Origin: Guptibacillus hwajinpoensis
Lineage (GTDB): Bacteria; Bacillota; Bacilli; Bacillales; Guptibacillaceae
Reading direction: 5' to 3'
NCBI RefSeq assembly: GCF_005144865.1
Contig: NZ_SWFM01000002.1
Span: 310,001-374,000 of the forward strand
DNA length: 64,000 nucleotides
Position numbers and translations under genes: made by a program. This document shows positions 27,678 through 36,165 of this stretch, in pieces (positions within the stretch are counted from its first letter, which is position 1; every line of letters begins with the position of its first letter). The notes under the pieces are model-generated. The model had not been told where the DNA came from. It made no database searches and saw only the letters and a program-made list of their open reading frames with translations.

Positions 27678-28514
27678 TTGTCTTCGAACGTTACTAGTAT
27701 CGGATTAAGAGGTTTGGAAGGGTATCGAGTGAGAGTGGAGGTTCAGGCAGTGGATGGGATGGAAACCATCGTTATTGTGGGGTTGCCCGATGCTTCTGTG
27801 AAAGAATCGAAGGAGAGAGTAGCTGCAGCTCTTCACTCTATGAATCACTCACTTACCGACCAAAAAATTATTATTAATCTGTCTCCCGCTGAGCAGAAGA
27901 AAAATGGGCCATTGTTTGATCTGCCTATGGCATTAGGTGTACTCCTCAACATGAAGAAAATACAAGTTAAGCTCTCAGAAGACTTTGCGTTTATTGGTGC
28001 CCTTTCGCTAGATGGTGGCATTCACCCGGTAGAGGGAATGTTGCCTGCCATTTTGGCGGCGAAGAAGCTTGGTCTTAAAAGGTTATATCTTCCTTTTGAT
28101 GAGGCGTTACCCCAACTGGAATTTAAGGACTTGGATATTATCTATGTTTCTTCAGTAAGTGAAGTAATTCAGCACCTGTCCGGCCAAACGATTCTTTCAT
28201 TTATTCCACCAAAAATTCAGGAAGAATCTATTGTCGCGAGCAGGGTTCATTTTTCTGAAATTGTCGGCCACTCGTACGCGAAGCGAGCACTAGAAATTGC
28301 GGCTGCGGGAGAGCATCATGTATTCATGTCAGGTCCACCGGGGTGTGGGAAAAGCATGCTTGCCGAAGCCTTTCCATCGATCCTTCCCCCTTTGACAGAA
28401 GAAGCTCGACTTGAAGTAATGAGCTTGTATCAGCTGAATACCAGCAGTTCCACATCATCCCGCGAACCACCCTTCCGAAATCCGCATCATTCTGCATCCG
28501 GCGTATCCATTATC
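27678..28514 (+). pseudogene. comM: comM/yifB, copy 2, 3' truncated at a REPIN
   Basis: The start TTG 27678 with AAGGAGG is the same as in copy 1 and the N-terminus is intact (SSNVTSIGLRGLEGYRVRV, VQAVDGMETIVIVGLPDAS), as is Walker A (SGPPGCGKSM). The homology stops after SASGVSII, exactly at a family-A repeat (28515), which adds ESRGRFS and a stop. The Walker B motif and the C-terminal half are therefore missing. About 865 bases (from about 27650) are close to identical with copy 1, with a handful of amino-acid differences such as GGIHPVEG for GGIRSVEG. Confidence 0.85.
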
Positions 28515-28678
28515 GAATCACGGGGACGGTTCTCATGATTCATTTCCGAGTATAAACAAGGTGCCAACAAATAAGGTTCAAAGAAAAACAAGGGTGATTA
28601 ATCGTTTTATCGATTAGTCCCCTTGTTTTTCTTTGTTGTATTAGTAGGTAAATCAGCATAACCGTCCCCGGGTGATTC
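28515..28678 (+). repeat. Family A REPIN-like element, copy 3
   Basis: Left end GAATCACGGGGACGGTTCT (28515) and ATGATTC, central hairpin AAAAACAAGG(GG)TGATTAATC...GATTAGTCCCCTTGTTTTTC (28586-28632), right end AAATCAGCATAACCGTCCCC with GGTGATTC to 28678. It lies between comM copy 2 and the convergent HNH gene and could terminate transcription from both sides. Confidence 0.8.
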
Positions 28679-28688
28679 TTTTACACTA

Positions 28689-29642
28689 TTATTTAGGTTC
28701 GTAGCCAGCAAAATTAACCCCCTGGCTGGTTAGAGAATGCTTTATACTGGATAGTGCATTCTTAATATCACTAAAATGTGATATGCAAAATGGTTCTGAT
28801 GAAGTTATTTTATTTAAAGAAATCACTCCTTTTACCAAAAAAAAGTTATCGCCTTCAACGTTAATCATTTCATATTGACCTTCAACCTCATCTTTTTTAA
28901 AAGATAGAATAATTATCTTCTCAGATTCCATATTGATAGTCATTAATGGGCGGTCTATATAATTATTAATTTGAAATTCATATGAACAGGGTGTACCTTT
29001 TTTCCCGTCTATCTCAAATTCTGCAGAGTAGCTATTTTGTGTGTTGTTCCACTCCCTAATAGTGGTTATGTGATAGAGATATTCATAAAGCTTATCTTGA
29101 TAAATTTCATTTGTTATCCAATGGTGGGCAGATTGTATTGCTTGTTGTAATTTTATATCCAATGTAATCTTGCTATTCTTATAAATAGTATCTTCAATTA
29201 AATTACTCCAGTTACTAAAATTTTCTCTATAACAATTTATTTTGTTTATTTTTATATCTTTTATGGATTGTGATTTAATTTTCTTATTGAGATATTCTTC
29301 CCAATTAGTATCACTTTTCTCTCTATTACATAATGAACATGCTGGGACAACATTCCCTTTTACATCCAATCCTCCCATCCTTATACTGTCTAAATGCTCT
29401 TTTTGTAAAATAATTCTCATATTTTTTTTAGATATTGGATGAGTATACTGATAGCCTTCTTGTACTCCACAATAAAAACATTCGTTATTGAAGTGTCTTT
29501 TTTTAACCTCATTCCATCCGGATTTACTTCTCCAACTATTATCAACTATGTATTTATCTTCAAGATATTTTCCTAATACCACTGCAAAATATCTTCTGTT
29601 TGCGTCCACTAATTTACCAACAGTTTCTTCAGGATTCATCAT
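28689..29642 (-). CDS. HNH endonuclease domain protein
   Basis: A 317-residue protein. Residues 55-125 contain a zinc-finger HNH nuclease: ECFYCGVQEGY, QKEHLDSIRMGG, NVVPACSLCNREKSD with two CxxC pairs (CFYC, CSLC), then W-EEYL. The C-terminal 180 residues are unrecognised and contain no membrane segment. AAAGGGGGAAC lies just before ATG 29642. The gene is bracketed by a family-A repeat 10 bases after its stop and another upstream of its start (29706). It may be a solitary homing- or defence-type nuclease; no methylase or other partner is beside it. Confidence 0.8.
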   Translation of the reverse strand: MMNPEETVGKLVDANRRYFAVVLGKYLEDKYIVDNSWRSKSGWNEVKKRHFNNECFYCGVQEGYQYTHPISKKNMRIILQKEHLDSIRMGGLDVKGNVVPACSLCNREKSDTNWEEYLNKKIKSQSIKDIKINKINCYRENFSNWSNLIEDTIYKNSKITLDIKLQQAIQSAHHWITNEIYQDKLYEYLYHITTIREWNNTQNSYSAEFEIDGKKGTPCSYEFQINNYIDRPLMTINMESEKIIILSFKKDEVEGQYEMINVEGDNFFLVKGVISLNKITSSEPFCISHFSDIKNALSSIKHSLTSQGVNFAGYEPK

Positions 29643-29705
29643 AGTTCCCCCTTTATATATTTGAAAACTTAAATTGATAATATGTTCCATTTTACATTGA
29701 AACGG

Positions 29706-29855
29706 GAATCACGGGGACGGTTCTCATGACTCACTCTATAAACGTGAAAAATCTGCTTGAATCTATCTTCTATATCAAAAATCTTAGGAGTGCTTATCAT
29801 TATTTTGATTAGCACTCCTTTTAATATAAGATAAAAAAATCCTCCCGATGATTTT
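29706..29855 (+). repeat. Family A REPIN-like element, copy 4 (variant hairpin)
   Basis: Left end GAATCACGGGGACGGTTCT and ATGACTC at 29706-29732. The central hairpin is a different sequence, AGGAGTGCTTATCA...TGATTAGCACTCCTTTT (29788-29821), and the right end has decayed to TCCTCCCGATGATT. It lies upstream of the HNH gene. Confidence 0.6.
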
Positions 29856-29897
29856 AGGTTTTGAGCTCTCAAAAACTATATACTGTGTTGGGTATAG

Positions 29898-30440
29898 TTA
29901 TACTTCTTCATCTTCAGCTCGTGGGATGTAAGTGTACTTATATTCCTTGGTTATTCTCTTCGCAAGATATTCATACCCTTCACCATAATATTTGTTATTG
30001 GATAGTCTTCGCTGTGCTATGTATGGTGTTACTAAGTGGTGAAGGCGAACTATGGATGGTCCTGAAGCGCTTTTGAAAATCCATAGTGGTAAAAACCCTT
30101 TTTTACCATAATTCCCCAGAAATGAAAAAAGGAACATATTAGTGTTGCAGATTCAGGGTCAAGATCAACATCCTTTTTTTCACATTCATAAATTTTATGC
30201 CTGGCTTTTATCATTTCTGGTGTATCACCCTGTTGGAAATACTCCCTTATGGCTTCGAAGTTAGCCACTCGCTTTGTTGATAGGCTCATCAGAATACCTG
30301 AAACGCCAGATGCTATTGCAGCTATTCCCACTAATGTACTCAGTCTCACCTCTTGAGACAACGTAGACACTTCCTCTTGAAAAAACAATAAGCTTAGTAG
30401 AACACTTAAGGTTACCAGAGTATAAGCAATAATCCTCTTA
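29898..30440 (-). pseudogene. Broken membrane-anchored hypothetical protein
   Basis: Two minus-strand frames join into one product. From about 30440 the frame reads RIIAYTLVTLSVLLSLLFFQEEV, LSTLVGIAAIASGVSGILM (two hydrophobic segments) and ANFEAIREYFQQGDTPEMI, then HFWGIMVKKGF. The sensible continuation LPLWIFKSASGPSIVRLHHLV...AKRITKEYKYTYIPRAEDE is in another frame, so there is a frameshift near 30085-30110. No start codon with a suitable site was found, although AAAAGGAGAA lies at the right place. The layout resembles small membrane proteins of the DUF4760 kind, but this is not certain. Confidence 0.45.
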
Positions 30441-30535
30441 TTTACATCATTCTCCTTTTAGGTAAAATCTTCTATCTTCTATTTTAATACTTTGATAAAT
30501 TAAAGTTAATAGAGAATGAGAGGGAATTGAATTTA

Positions 30536-30823
30536 ATGGATAAAATTGAAATATTTGGGTCAGGTGGTCATAGTAAAGTAGTCATTGATATTGTTGAGAA
30601 AGAAGCTCGATATAAAATAGTGGGACTCATTGACCTATTTCAACCAATTGGAAAAGAAGTATTGGGATATGAAGTGATAGGTGATTTACAAGATTTAATA
30701 GAAATGAATGAAACTGTTCTAGGTGGAATAGTAGCAATGGGGGATAACTGGAAAAGATATAACACCGTAAAGAAAATAAAGAATCACGGGGACGGTTCTC
30801 GCGATTCACTGCAAGGTGCATGA
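30536..30823 (+). pseudogene. neuD: NeuD/PglD-like sugar acetyltransferase, truncated
   Basis: MDKIEIFGSGGHSKVVIDIVE is the N-terminal nucleotide-sugar-binding domain of NeuD/PglD acyltransferases. It continues to GIVAMGDNWKRYNTVKKIK (about residue 82) and is then cut by a family-A end whose codons give [13 protein letters not shown] and a stop. The left-handed beta-helix acetyltransferase domain (about 120 residues) is missing, so no acetyltransferase activity is expected. ATG 30536 has GAGAGGG about 11 bases upstream. NeuD acetylates nonulosonic acids, and neuBCA lie 14 kb upstream. Confidence 0.75.
30781..30808 (+). repeat. Family A left end, solitary
   Basis: GAATCACGGGGACGGTTCT followed by CGCGATTCA. 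No central hairpin or right end follows, so it is a single REP-like half. It interrupts the neuD frame. Confidence 0.75.
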
Positions 30824-30910
30824 ACCTAATGGTACATAGAGGAAACATTAGGGATATTGACTGATTTCATAATAAGACTGTATTTTGCAATAGAAAAGTG
30901 CAGAGGTTTG

Positions 30911-31302
30911 TCACCCGTAATACTTCTCTTTATATTCTTTTAGATAATGCATTGTGGTTAAGCGGTAAATCTCTCCTTGATAAGAGAAGATATGGGCATG
31001 GTGAATCAGTCGATCCACCAATGCAGCGTTAAATCTAGAGTCTACAAATATTCTGTTCCATTGACTAAACTCTAAATTTGACGTGATGACTAAACTCTTC
31101 TGCTCGTAGAATTCAGAGATAAGTTGGAATAGTAGCTCAGAGCCCTCTTTACTAAACGGCAGGTAGCCCATTTCATCCAGGATGATTAAATCTACCTTCT
31201 CCAATTTTTCACGAAATGCTGAGAGCTTATTCAACCTTTAGGCTTGCTCCAACTCTTCTACTAAATGAGCTACACGGTAAAAACGGACTTCATAGCCACT
31301 TT
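30911..31302 (-). pseudogene. istB: IstB-like ATPase of an IS21-family element, remnant
   Basis: Minus-strand sequence encodes LEKVDLIILDEMGYLPFSKEG (Walker B), LVITSNLEFSQWNRIF (sensor) and DRLIHHAHIFSYQGEIYRL, the C-terminal half of the IS21 helper ATPase IstB. Upstream, GYEVRFYRVAHLVEELEQA belongs to the same protein but is separated by a stop near 31238. The 5' half, Walker A and IstA are absent, and the upstream edge is a family-A repeat at 31303. It is an inactive insertion-sequence relic. Confidence 0.8.
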
Positions 31303-31456
31303 GAATAACGGGGACGGTTCTCGTGATTCATTTCCCAATATAATTCTTACAAAGCTCATTCAAAAAGAAACCCAGGTAATCTAACTATTTTACGGTTAAT
31401 TTACCTGGGTTTCTTTTTGTTTAAGGGTGTGAATCAGCAGAGCTGTCCTGGTGATT
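31303..31456 (+). repeat. Family A REPIN-like element, copy 5
   Basis: Left end GAATAACGGGGACGGTTCT and CGTGATTC, central hairpin GAAACCCAGGTAA...TTACCTGGGTTTC (31367-31413), right end GAATCAGCAGAGCTGTCC with TGGTGATT. One end abuts the istB relic, the other a RAYT start relic. Confidence 0.75.
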
Positions 31457-31474
31457 AACAGGGAGGATCTTAAT

Positions 31475-31513
31475 CTGCCAAGAAAAGCATCAAGTTTTGA
31501 TAAAAGTGATTGA
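31475..31513 (+). pseudogene. RAYT N-terminal relic with CTG start
   Basis: GGGAGG, eight bases, then CTG and codons for LPRKASSFDKSD and a stop. The first five codons match the start of the RAYT at 24965 (LPRKAR), including CTG in the initiator position. The rest of the gene is gone. The remaining 290 bases up to the TM2 gene hold no recognised feature. Confidence 0.45.
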
Positions 31514-31804
31514 TACTGCTGAGGATGAGGTAGGTAGTTGGATAGAATCAAATTAGAGAAGGGGACATCGTTGTGTTGTGTTTTTTTGTATATAGAGGTG
31601 GTGGGTTAGTCAAAATGAAAACTATTGAAAAGACAGATGGCGAGGATATCCAATAGAAAACTATAATTTATGGATGGACTATGAGGATAGTAGTAGTTCA
31701 TTGGAATTATTAAAAAGGAATATTTTGTTTAAATTATCCATAAATATGATGATTGTAGTATATAATAGATATAGAAATTAATTGCCATTCAAGGGGGAGT
31801 ATGT

Positions 31805-32317
31805 GTGGGGTTAAGCTGCTATATGCATGAAGATCAGACATCCGTTGGAACTTGTGTAGGGTGTGGGAAATTTATTTGTCAGGAGTGTAACACAGAAGTA
31901 AAGCGGAAGAATTACTGTAAAACTTGTATTGGTGAAATTATGACAGAGAATCAAAGCAAGATTGAAAAGTTAGAAGAAAGTAAAAGTAATACAAATCCTA
32001 TGGTCTTTATGAATGCTGGAGGCGGCGGTGGAGGATCTTCGAGTTCTGCAGCTAGTTCAAGTGGTTCAAATGGAACAGATCTACCAATCTACTCCAAGAA
32101 TCGAATCGCAGCAGGCGTATTAGCTATCTTACTTGGTTCGTTTGGCGCACATAAGTTTTATCTTGGTAGATGGGGATGGGGAATCATTTATCTATTGTTT
32201 GTATGGACGTACATTCCAACAATCATTGGGATAATTGAAGGTGTTCTATACCTCTTTTCTAGTGATGAGTCATTTGCAGCAAAGCATGATCGCAACTTCT
32301 TCAGGCGAGCAGCTTAA
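31805..32317 (+). CDS. TM2 domain protein with N-terminal zinc-finger
   Basis: A 170-residue membrane protein. The N-terminal 45 residues form a B-box-like zinc site (CYMHEDQTSVGTCVGCGKFICQECN, then NYCKTC). A Gly/Ser-rich linker GGGGGSSSS follows near residue 80. The C-terminal TM2 domain shows NRIAAGVLAILLGSFGAHKFYLG and GIIYLLFVWTYIPTIIGIIEG, two helices joined by a short turn. Such proteins are common in Bacillaceae; function is unknown. Start is the GTG at 31805 behind AAGGGGGAG. Confidence 0.85.
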   Translation: MGLSCYMHEDQTSVGTCVGCGKFICQECNTEVKRKNYCKTCIGEIMTENQSKIEKLEESKSNTNPMVFMNAGGGGGGSSSSAASSSGSNGTDLPIYSKNRIAAGVLAILLGSFGAHKFYLGRWGWGIIYLLFVWTYIPTIIGIIEGVLYLFSSDESFAAKHDRNFFRRAA

Positions 32318-32497
32318 GGTTAAATAATCCAAAACGCTCCTAATTCTTATAACTCTAATCGTGTACTTAAATAGATAAGTACTGTAGATGGTTATAGTTA
32401 TCAGTACTCGTACCATTCTGAAAGTACAGATGGACCGATCAAATATATCTCAGTCATCAAAGAAGAAATAAATTAGGATGAAGGGGGATGCTTTGTA

Positions 32498-33301
32498 ATG
32501 TCATTATTTATCTTTGCTGTTAGCATGTTAGGAATACTTATTGTAGGTGTTATCACGATTATTGGATTAGTGAAGCGAAATGGAAAAGGAAAAAGAAATG
32601 GACTTTCCTTGTTGGCATTGGTTATTGTATTTATCTTTAGTGTAACCGTGCTTGATGCTGGACAATCAGAAACGACTTCATCAGAGCCAGCAAAAGTGGT
32701 AGATGCCGAAGAAGAGAAAATTGATGCTGAAGAAGCTGAAGATAAAGAGGAAGAGGAAGCAAAAGAGGTAGAAGAAGCAGCGAAGAAAGCTGAAGAAGAA
32801 AAGAAGAAAGCGGAAGAGGAAGCAGAAGCTGCTAAAGCTGCTGAAGAGAAAGCTAAGAAAGAAGAGGAAGAAAAAGCTAAGAAGGAAGCGGAAGAAGCAG
32901 CGAAGAAAGAAGCTGAAGAAAAGGCTAAGAAAGAGGCGGAAGACGAAGCTAAAAAGGAAGCTGAACAAGAGGCTAAGAAAAAAGCTGAAAAGAAGCCAGA
33001 AAAATCAAGTCCTACATTGGCACAACAGAACGCAATTGGGTCAGCAGAAACATACTTATCCGTTATGGCATTTTCAAAAACTGGCTTGATTGAGCAATTA
33101 GAATTCGACGGATACAGCAATGCAGAAGCTTCTTTCGCCGTGGAAAACATTACTGTCGATTGGAACGAACAGGCGGTGAAAGCAGGGCAAACGTATCTTG
33201 ATGTGATGTCTTTTTCAAGTAGCGGTCTGATTGACCAACTCGTATTTGACGGGTTTACTCAAGAGCAGGCCACTTATGCGGTCAATGAAATTGGGCTTTA
33301 A
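32498..33301 (+). CDS. Membrane-anchored protein with Ltp repeats
   Basis: A 267-residue protein. One or two N-terminal membrane helices (residues 1-20 and about 35-55) precede a linker of roughly 110 residues made almost only of Lys, Glu and Ala (a charged single helix or coiled coil). Two C-terminal repeats follow, AETYLSVMAFSKTGLIEQLEFDGYS and its twin GQTYLDVMSFSSSGLIDQLVFDGFT. They match the Ltp (host cell surface-exposed lipoprotein) family; the phage TP-J34 Ltp blocks DNA injection of other phages. The domains would lie outside the membrane on a stalk. A superinfection-exclusion role is possible but unproven. A REPIN follows 12 bases after the stop. Confidence 0.75.
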   Translation: MSLFIFAVSMLGILIVGVITIIGLVKRNGKGKRNGLSLLALVIVFIFSVTVLDAGQSETTSSEPAKVVDAEEEKIDAEEAEDKEEEEAKEVEEAAKKAEEEKKKAEEEAEAAKAAEEKAKKEEEEKAKKEAEEAAKKEAEEKAKKEAEDEAKKEAEQEAKKKAEKKPEKSSPTLAQQNAIGSAETYLSVMAFSKTGLIEQLEFDGYSNAEASFAVENITVDWNEQAVKAGQTYLDVMSFSSSGLIDQLVFDGFTQEQATYAVNEIGL

Positions 33302-33313
33302 ATAGAATCACGA

Positions 33314-33462
33314 GAATCACGGGGACGGTTCTCGTGATTCACTTCAACGTTTGTTTAAATCTCTTCAATCTTAAAGAACAGGCGAGCTAATCTATAGATT
33401 TGCTCACCTGTTCTTCTTTGTATTATGTGTGCAATGAATCAGTAGAACCGTCCCGGTGATTC
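33314..33462 (+). repeat. Family A REPIN-like element, copy 6
   Basis: Left end GAATCACGGGGACGGTTCT and CGTGATTC, hairpin GAACAGGCGAGC...GCTCACCTGTTCTTC (33374-33419), right end GAATCAGTAGAACCGTCCC to 33462. Nearly identical over its full length to the copy at 37000-37148. Confidence 0.85.
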
Positions 33463-33535
33463 GTTTACTAATTTCTTACAAATTCAGACTCAGATACAAA
33501 ATATAACTCATTAATGATTTATGTGACTATAATTC

Positions 33536-33700
33536 TTAATGAGGCCTTGCTAGATAGATAGCAAAAAGAATGAGAATGATTCCTAGCACTATGAAAGCCT
33601 TGTATAAAAAGTTACGTTTCCAACGAGAACCACCAAGAATGGTAAAGAATATACCAAGTATGAATGACATGATCATTATATAGAATCCCATTTTATTCAT
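33536..33700 (-). CDS. Small membrane protein, possible immunity factor
   Basis: A 54-residue product (MNKMGFYIMIMSFILG, then NFLYKAFIVLGIIL and IYLARPH) with two hydrophobic helices joined by a basic turn. Its start overlaps the stop of the ABC ATPase gene (ATGAATAA, 33693-33700), so it belongs to the same transcription unit. Last in a bacteriocin-transporter type operon, an immunity role is conceivable; there is no family match to support it. Confidence 0.55.
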   Translation of the reverse strand: MNKMGFYIMIMSFILGIFFTILGGSRWKRNFLYKAFIVLGIILILFAIYLARPH

Positions 33701-34355
33701 TCCTTTCGAGAGTAATTATTCGTTCATGACGATTGGCTAAATCTAAATCATGAGTCACTGTAATAACAGTAGTATTAAATTCTTTATTCATATCAAAAAG
33801 TAGATTGATAATTTTTTCTTTATTTTCTAAGTCTAAAGACGCTGTTGGTTCATCTGATAAAATTAATTGGGGATTCATAATTACAGCCCTAGCAAATACA
33901 GCTCTAGATCGTTGGCCACCAGAACACTCAAGAGGTTTTTTTTTCAAAATGGGCTCAATTCCAATTTTATTAATTATTCGTTTAAAGTGTTCTTGAACAG
34001 TTTGGTCTTTTTCAATGTTAGCATACATAAGGGGCAATTTAATATTATCCTCTATGGTCAAAGAATTAATTAGTGCGGACTCCTGAAGAACAAAACCAAT
34101 TTTTTGATTACGCCACTCAGCTAGTTTATTTTGTGATAAATCTTTAACAGAAGAACCAAAAAGATTATAGCTCCCTTGATATTTTGTATCAAGTAGACCA
34201 ATAATATTAAGCAAAGAAGTTTTTCCAACTCCAGACTCCCCTATAATAGAAAGTCTTTCCCCACGTTCAACTTCCAACTCAAAATCATTTAAGATCGAAA
34301 GACCTTTCTTCTTGAATACTTTTTTCTGTATTTCTAGTTTAATTATACTATTCAT
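33693..34355 (-). CDS. ABC transporter ATPase (bacteriocin-associated type)
   Basis: A 220-residue ATP-binding subunit of the MacB/LolD class. Walker A is GESGVGKTSLLN, the signature LECSGGQRSRAVFARA, and Walker B LILSDEPTASLD; Q-loop LQES and the H-loop VTHD are intact. It overlaps the permease gene by 4 bases and works with it. The family includes ATPases next to lactococcin-972-type bacteriocins, which fits the small secreted product encoded upstream. Confidence 0.88.
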   Translation of the reverse strand: MNSIIKLEIQKKVFKKKGLSILNDFELEVERGERLSIIGESGVGKTSLLNIIGLLDTKYQGSYNLFGSSVKDLSQNKLAEWRNQKIGFVLQESALINSLTIEDNIKLPLMYANIEKDQTVQEHFKRIINKIGIEPILKKKPLECSGGQRSRAVFARAVIMNPQLILSDEPTASLDLENKEKIINLLFDMNKEFNTTVITVTHDLDLANRHERIITLERNE

Positions 34356-35572
34356 TTTAACACCCCCACGGAGATCGGAATACTTTTAATTTTTTTTATC
34401 GTAAGTTCAACAATTGTAAACCCAATAATAAAATCTATAAAAAGAACAATAAGTAAAGCAATCCAATCCTTACTAATTAAGCCAAATATTCCGTAAGTCG
34501 CAAAAGTTGAGTCTTTTCTTAACCAAAAGCCGTATCTATCGAAAGCGGTTATCACAAATAATATGGCTAGATTAATAGAAAACAATATTCCAAAATAACT
34601 ATAAAAAATTGCTCTTAGTTTTGAATAACTTAATCCAACTAATAAATTGATTGTAAAGTCTTTTATCATTAATCGAATACTTACTAAAGTATTCCAGGTA
34701 GCTAGACACACAATTATTATGAGTAAAATAAAGGTAATAGTACAGATGATTTTTAATGAATTAACATAATAATCTTCAAAGTAATTAAAGTTTTCTTGTT
34801 GACTAAAAAAGTTAAATTCTAAACCTAGATTTTCTTGGATATGTTCTTTTAAATTCATTGATTTCTCTTTTGTCGAATCAAGAAGCGCAATGTCCATCAA
34901 ACTATTAACGTGAAGGTCAAGACCCGCACTTTGAATAAATTTTTCATTCACAGGTATAAAAATTGAAAAATTGAAATAATTCTTTGAATTTGGAGCATAA
35001 AAATTAGAACGACGAGTATTCTTTTTCAAGACTCCTTGAACTTTTAAATTGACTAATTGTTGGGTGACAGGATCTGTAATCTCAATATTTGACCCTACAG
35101 GATATGTGGTGGCCAGACCTGCACCTACTAAAACGGGTATTTTTTCTTTATTAAAATTATAATTGAAGGTTAATTGGTTTCCTTGAGATAATTTAAATTG
35201 ATTTAACTTATAAGCCTCTTCATTGATATAATTGAAAGAAACTTCCATATTATGTTTATTATCTAATGGAGTGACAAAACCATCTGCTCGCAGAGCATAA
35301 GTATAATTGTTGTTTAAATATTCATATACTTTTTGGGTATCATCTATTTTAAATTTACCAAAATCAGCTTCACTATCTGGGTCTAGATTAGCAATAAAAG
35401 TTCCTTCTTGATTCAGAGTTTCCATTTCTTGATAACCTTGGTAAGTTGAAATAATTGAACGAGCAGTAGTAAAAGAAAGATAATTAGCTAAAAAAAGTAA
35501 TAATATCATCCCCAAAACAAGTATCCATCTTTTCAGAAATATTCTAGTTATAAAAAATTGTAAAATTCTCAT
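34352..35572 (-). CDS. FtsX/MacB-type ABC permease
   Basis: A 406-residue permease: a first helix at residues 15-38, an extracellular domain of about 230 residues, then three helices (about 275-300, 325-345 and 370-392). This is the type VII/MacB layout, used for export or for sensing and removing peptides at the membrane. It overlaps the ATPase gene by 4 bases and the next upstream gene by 4 bases. Codon use is AT-rich compared with the capsule regulator genes, consistent with acquisition. Confidence 0.75.
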   Translation of the reverse strand: MRILQFFITRIFLKRWILVLGMILLLFLANYLSFTTARSIISTYQGYQEMETLNQEGTFIANLDPDSEADFGKFKIDDTQKVYEYLNNNYTYALRADGFVTPLDNKHNMEVSFNYINEEAYKLNQFKLSQGNQLTFNYNFNKEKIPVLVGAGLATTYPVGSNIEITDPVTQQLVNLKVQGVLKKNTRRSNFYAPNSKNYFNFSIFIPVNEKFIQSAGLDLHVNSLMDIALLDSTKEKSMNLKEHIQENLGLEFNFFSQQENFNYFEDYYVNSLKIICTITFILLIIIVCLATWNTLVSIRLMIKDFTINLLVGLSYSKLRAIFYSYFGILFSINLAILFVITAFDRYGFWLRKDSTFATYGIFGLISKDWIALLIVLFIDFIIGFTIVELTIKKIKSIPISVGVLK

Positions 35573-36009
35573 TTTCTTTGCACCTGACCTACACTAATTA
35601 ATATATATATAATAAAAATTAAAACTAAGTAGAGATTGCTTGTTACATTCAGCTCTAAATAGAAGTTTAATGAAAGTGAAAGTAAAAAGCTAAACACTAA
35701 TATAGATAGACTATTCATGATATATCGAATTATAATATTTACCATTGTATCTCCTACAAGTATTCGGCAGGATATTTCTGTTTTCCTACGGTTTAAAAAT
35801 TGATAGTGAAATACTATTATAATAAATGTAAGGAAAATATTTATTATGAGTTGATAATCTATAATACTTTTTAAAAAAGACTTTATAATAGAAGAACCTT
35901 CTAAATTCAAAGTTTGAACATAAATAATTATTAAGTTTGAAGCAAAACAGATTAGATAGATAGCAAAAGCCTCAAAAACGTCGATAAATCTAAATAAAGA
36001 ATATTTCAT
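35569..36009 (-). CDS. Membrane protein, partner of the ABC permease
   Basis: A 146-residue protein with four hydrophobic segments and a conserved-looking basic loop NRRKTEISCRILVGDTMVN between helices 2 and 3, similar to the cytoplasmic loop of FtsX-type permeases. Lactococcin-972 loci often encode one large permease-like protein (DUF1430); here the function may be split over this gene and the 406-residue permease, which it overlaps by 4 bases. It is short for a free-standing permease. Confidence 0.55.
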   Translation of the reverse strand: MKYSLFRFIDVFEAFAIYLICFASNLIIIYVQTLNLEGSSIIKSFLKSIIDYQLIINIFLTFIIIVFHYQFLNRRKTEISCRILVGDTMVNIIIRYIMNSLSILVFSFLLSLSLNFYLELNVTSNLYLVLIFIIYILISVGQVQRK

Positions 36010-36165
36010 AAACTACTCCTTAAAGATGGCATCTATAAATTATAGTATCACCTTTTAATAAACACCAACTATGTAGCTGTGAAAACAATAAGTTATTATT
36101 CATAATTAAAGTAATGCGATACTTTATACAATTTAAAAGTCGATGACATTATACCTATTTAAAAT

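Noticed and set aside
31457..31804. Coding remnant around 31660-31780 (WMDYEDSSSSLELLKRN)
   Set aside because: Open for only about 35 codons, no start signal and no family; not enough to list as a gene.
32473..33150. Long minus-strand frames opposite the Ltp-repeat gene
   Set aside because: They are the reverse reading of the Lys/Glu/Ala-rich stalk (Ser/Phe/Leu low complexity); the plus-strand gene has the ribosome binding site and real domains.
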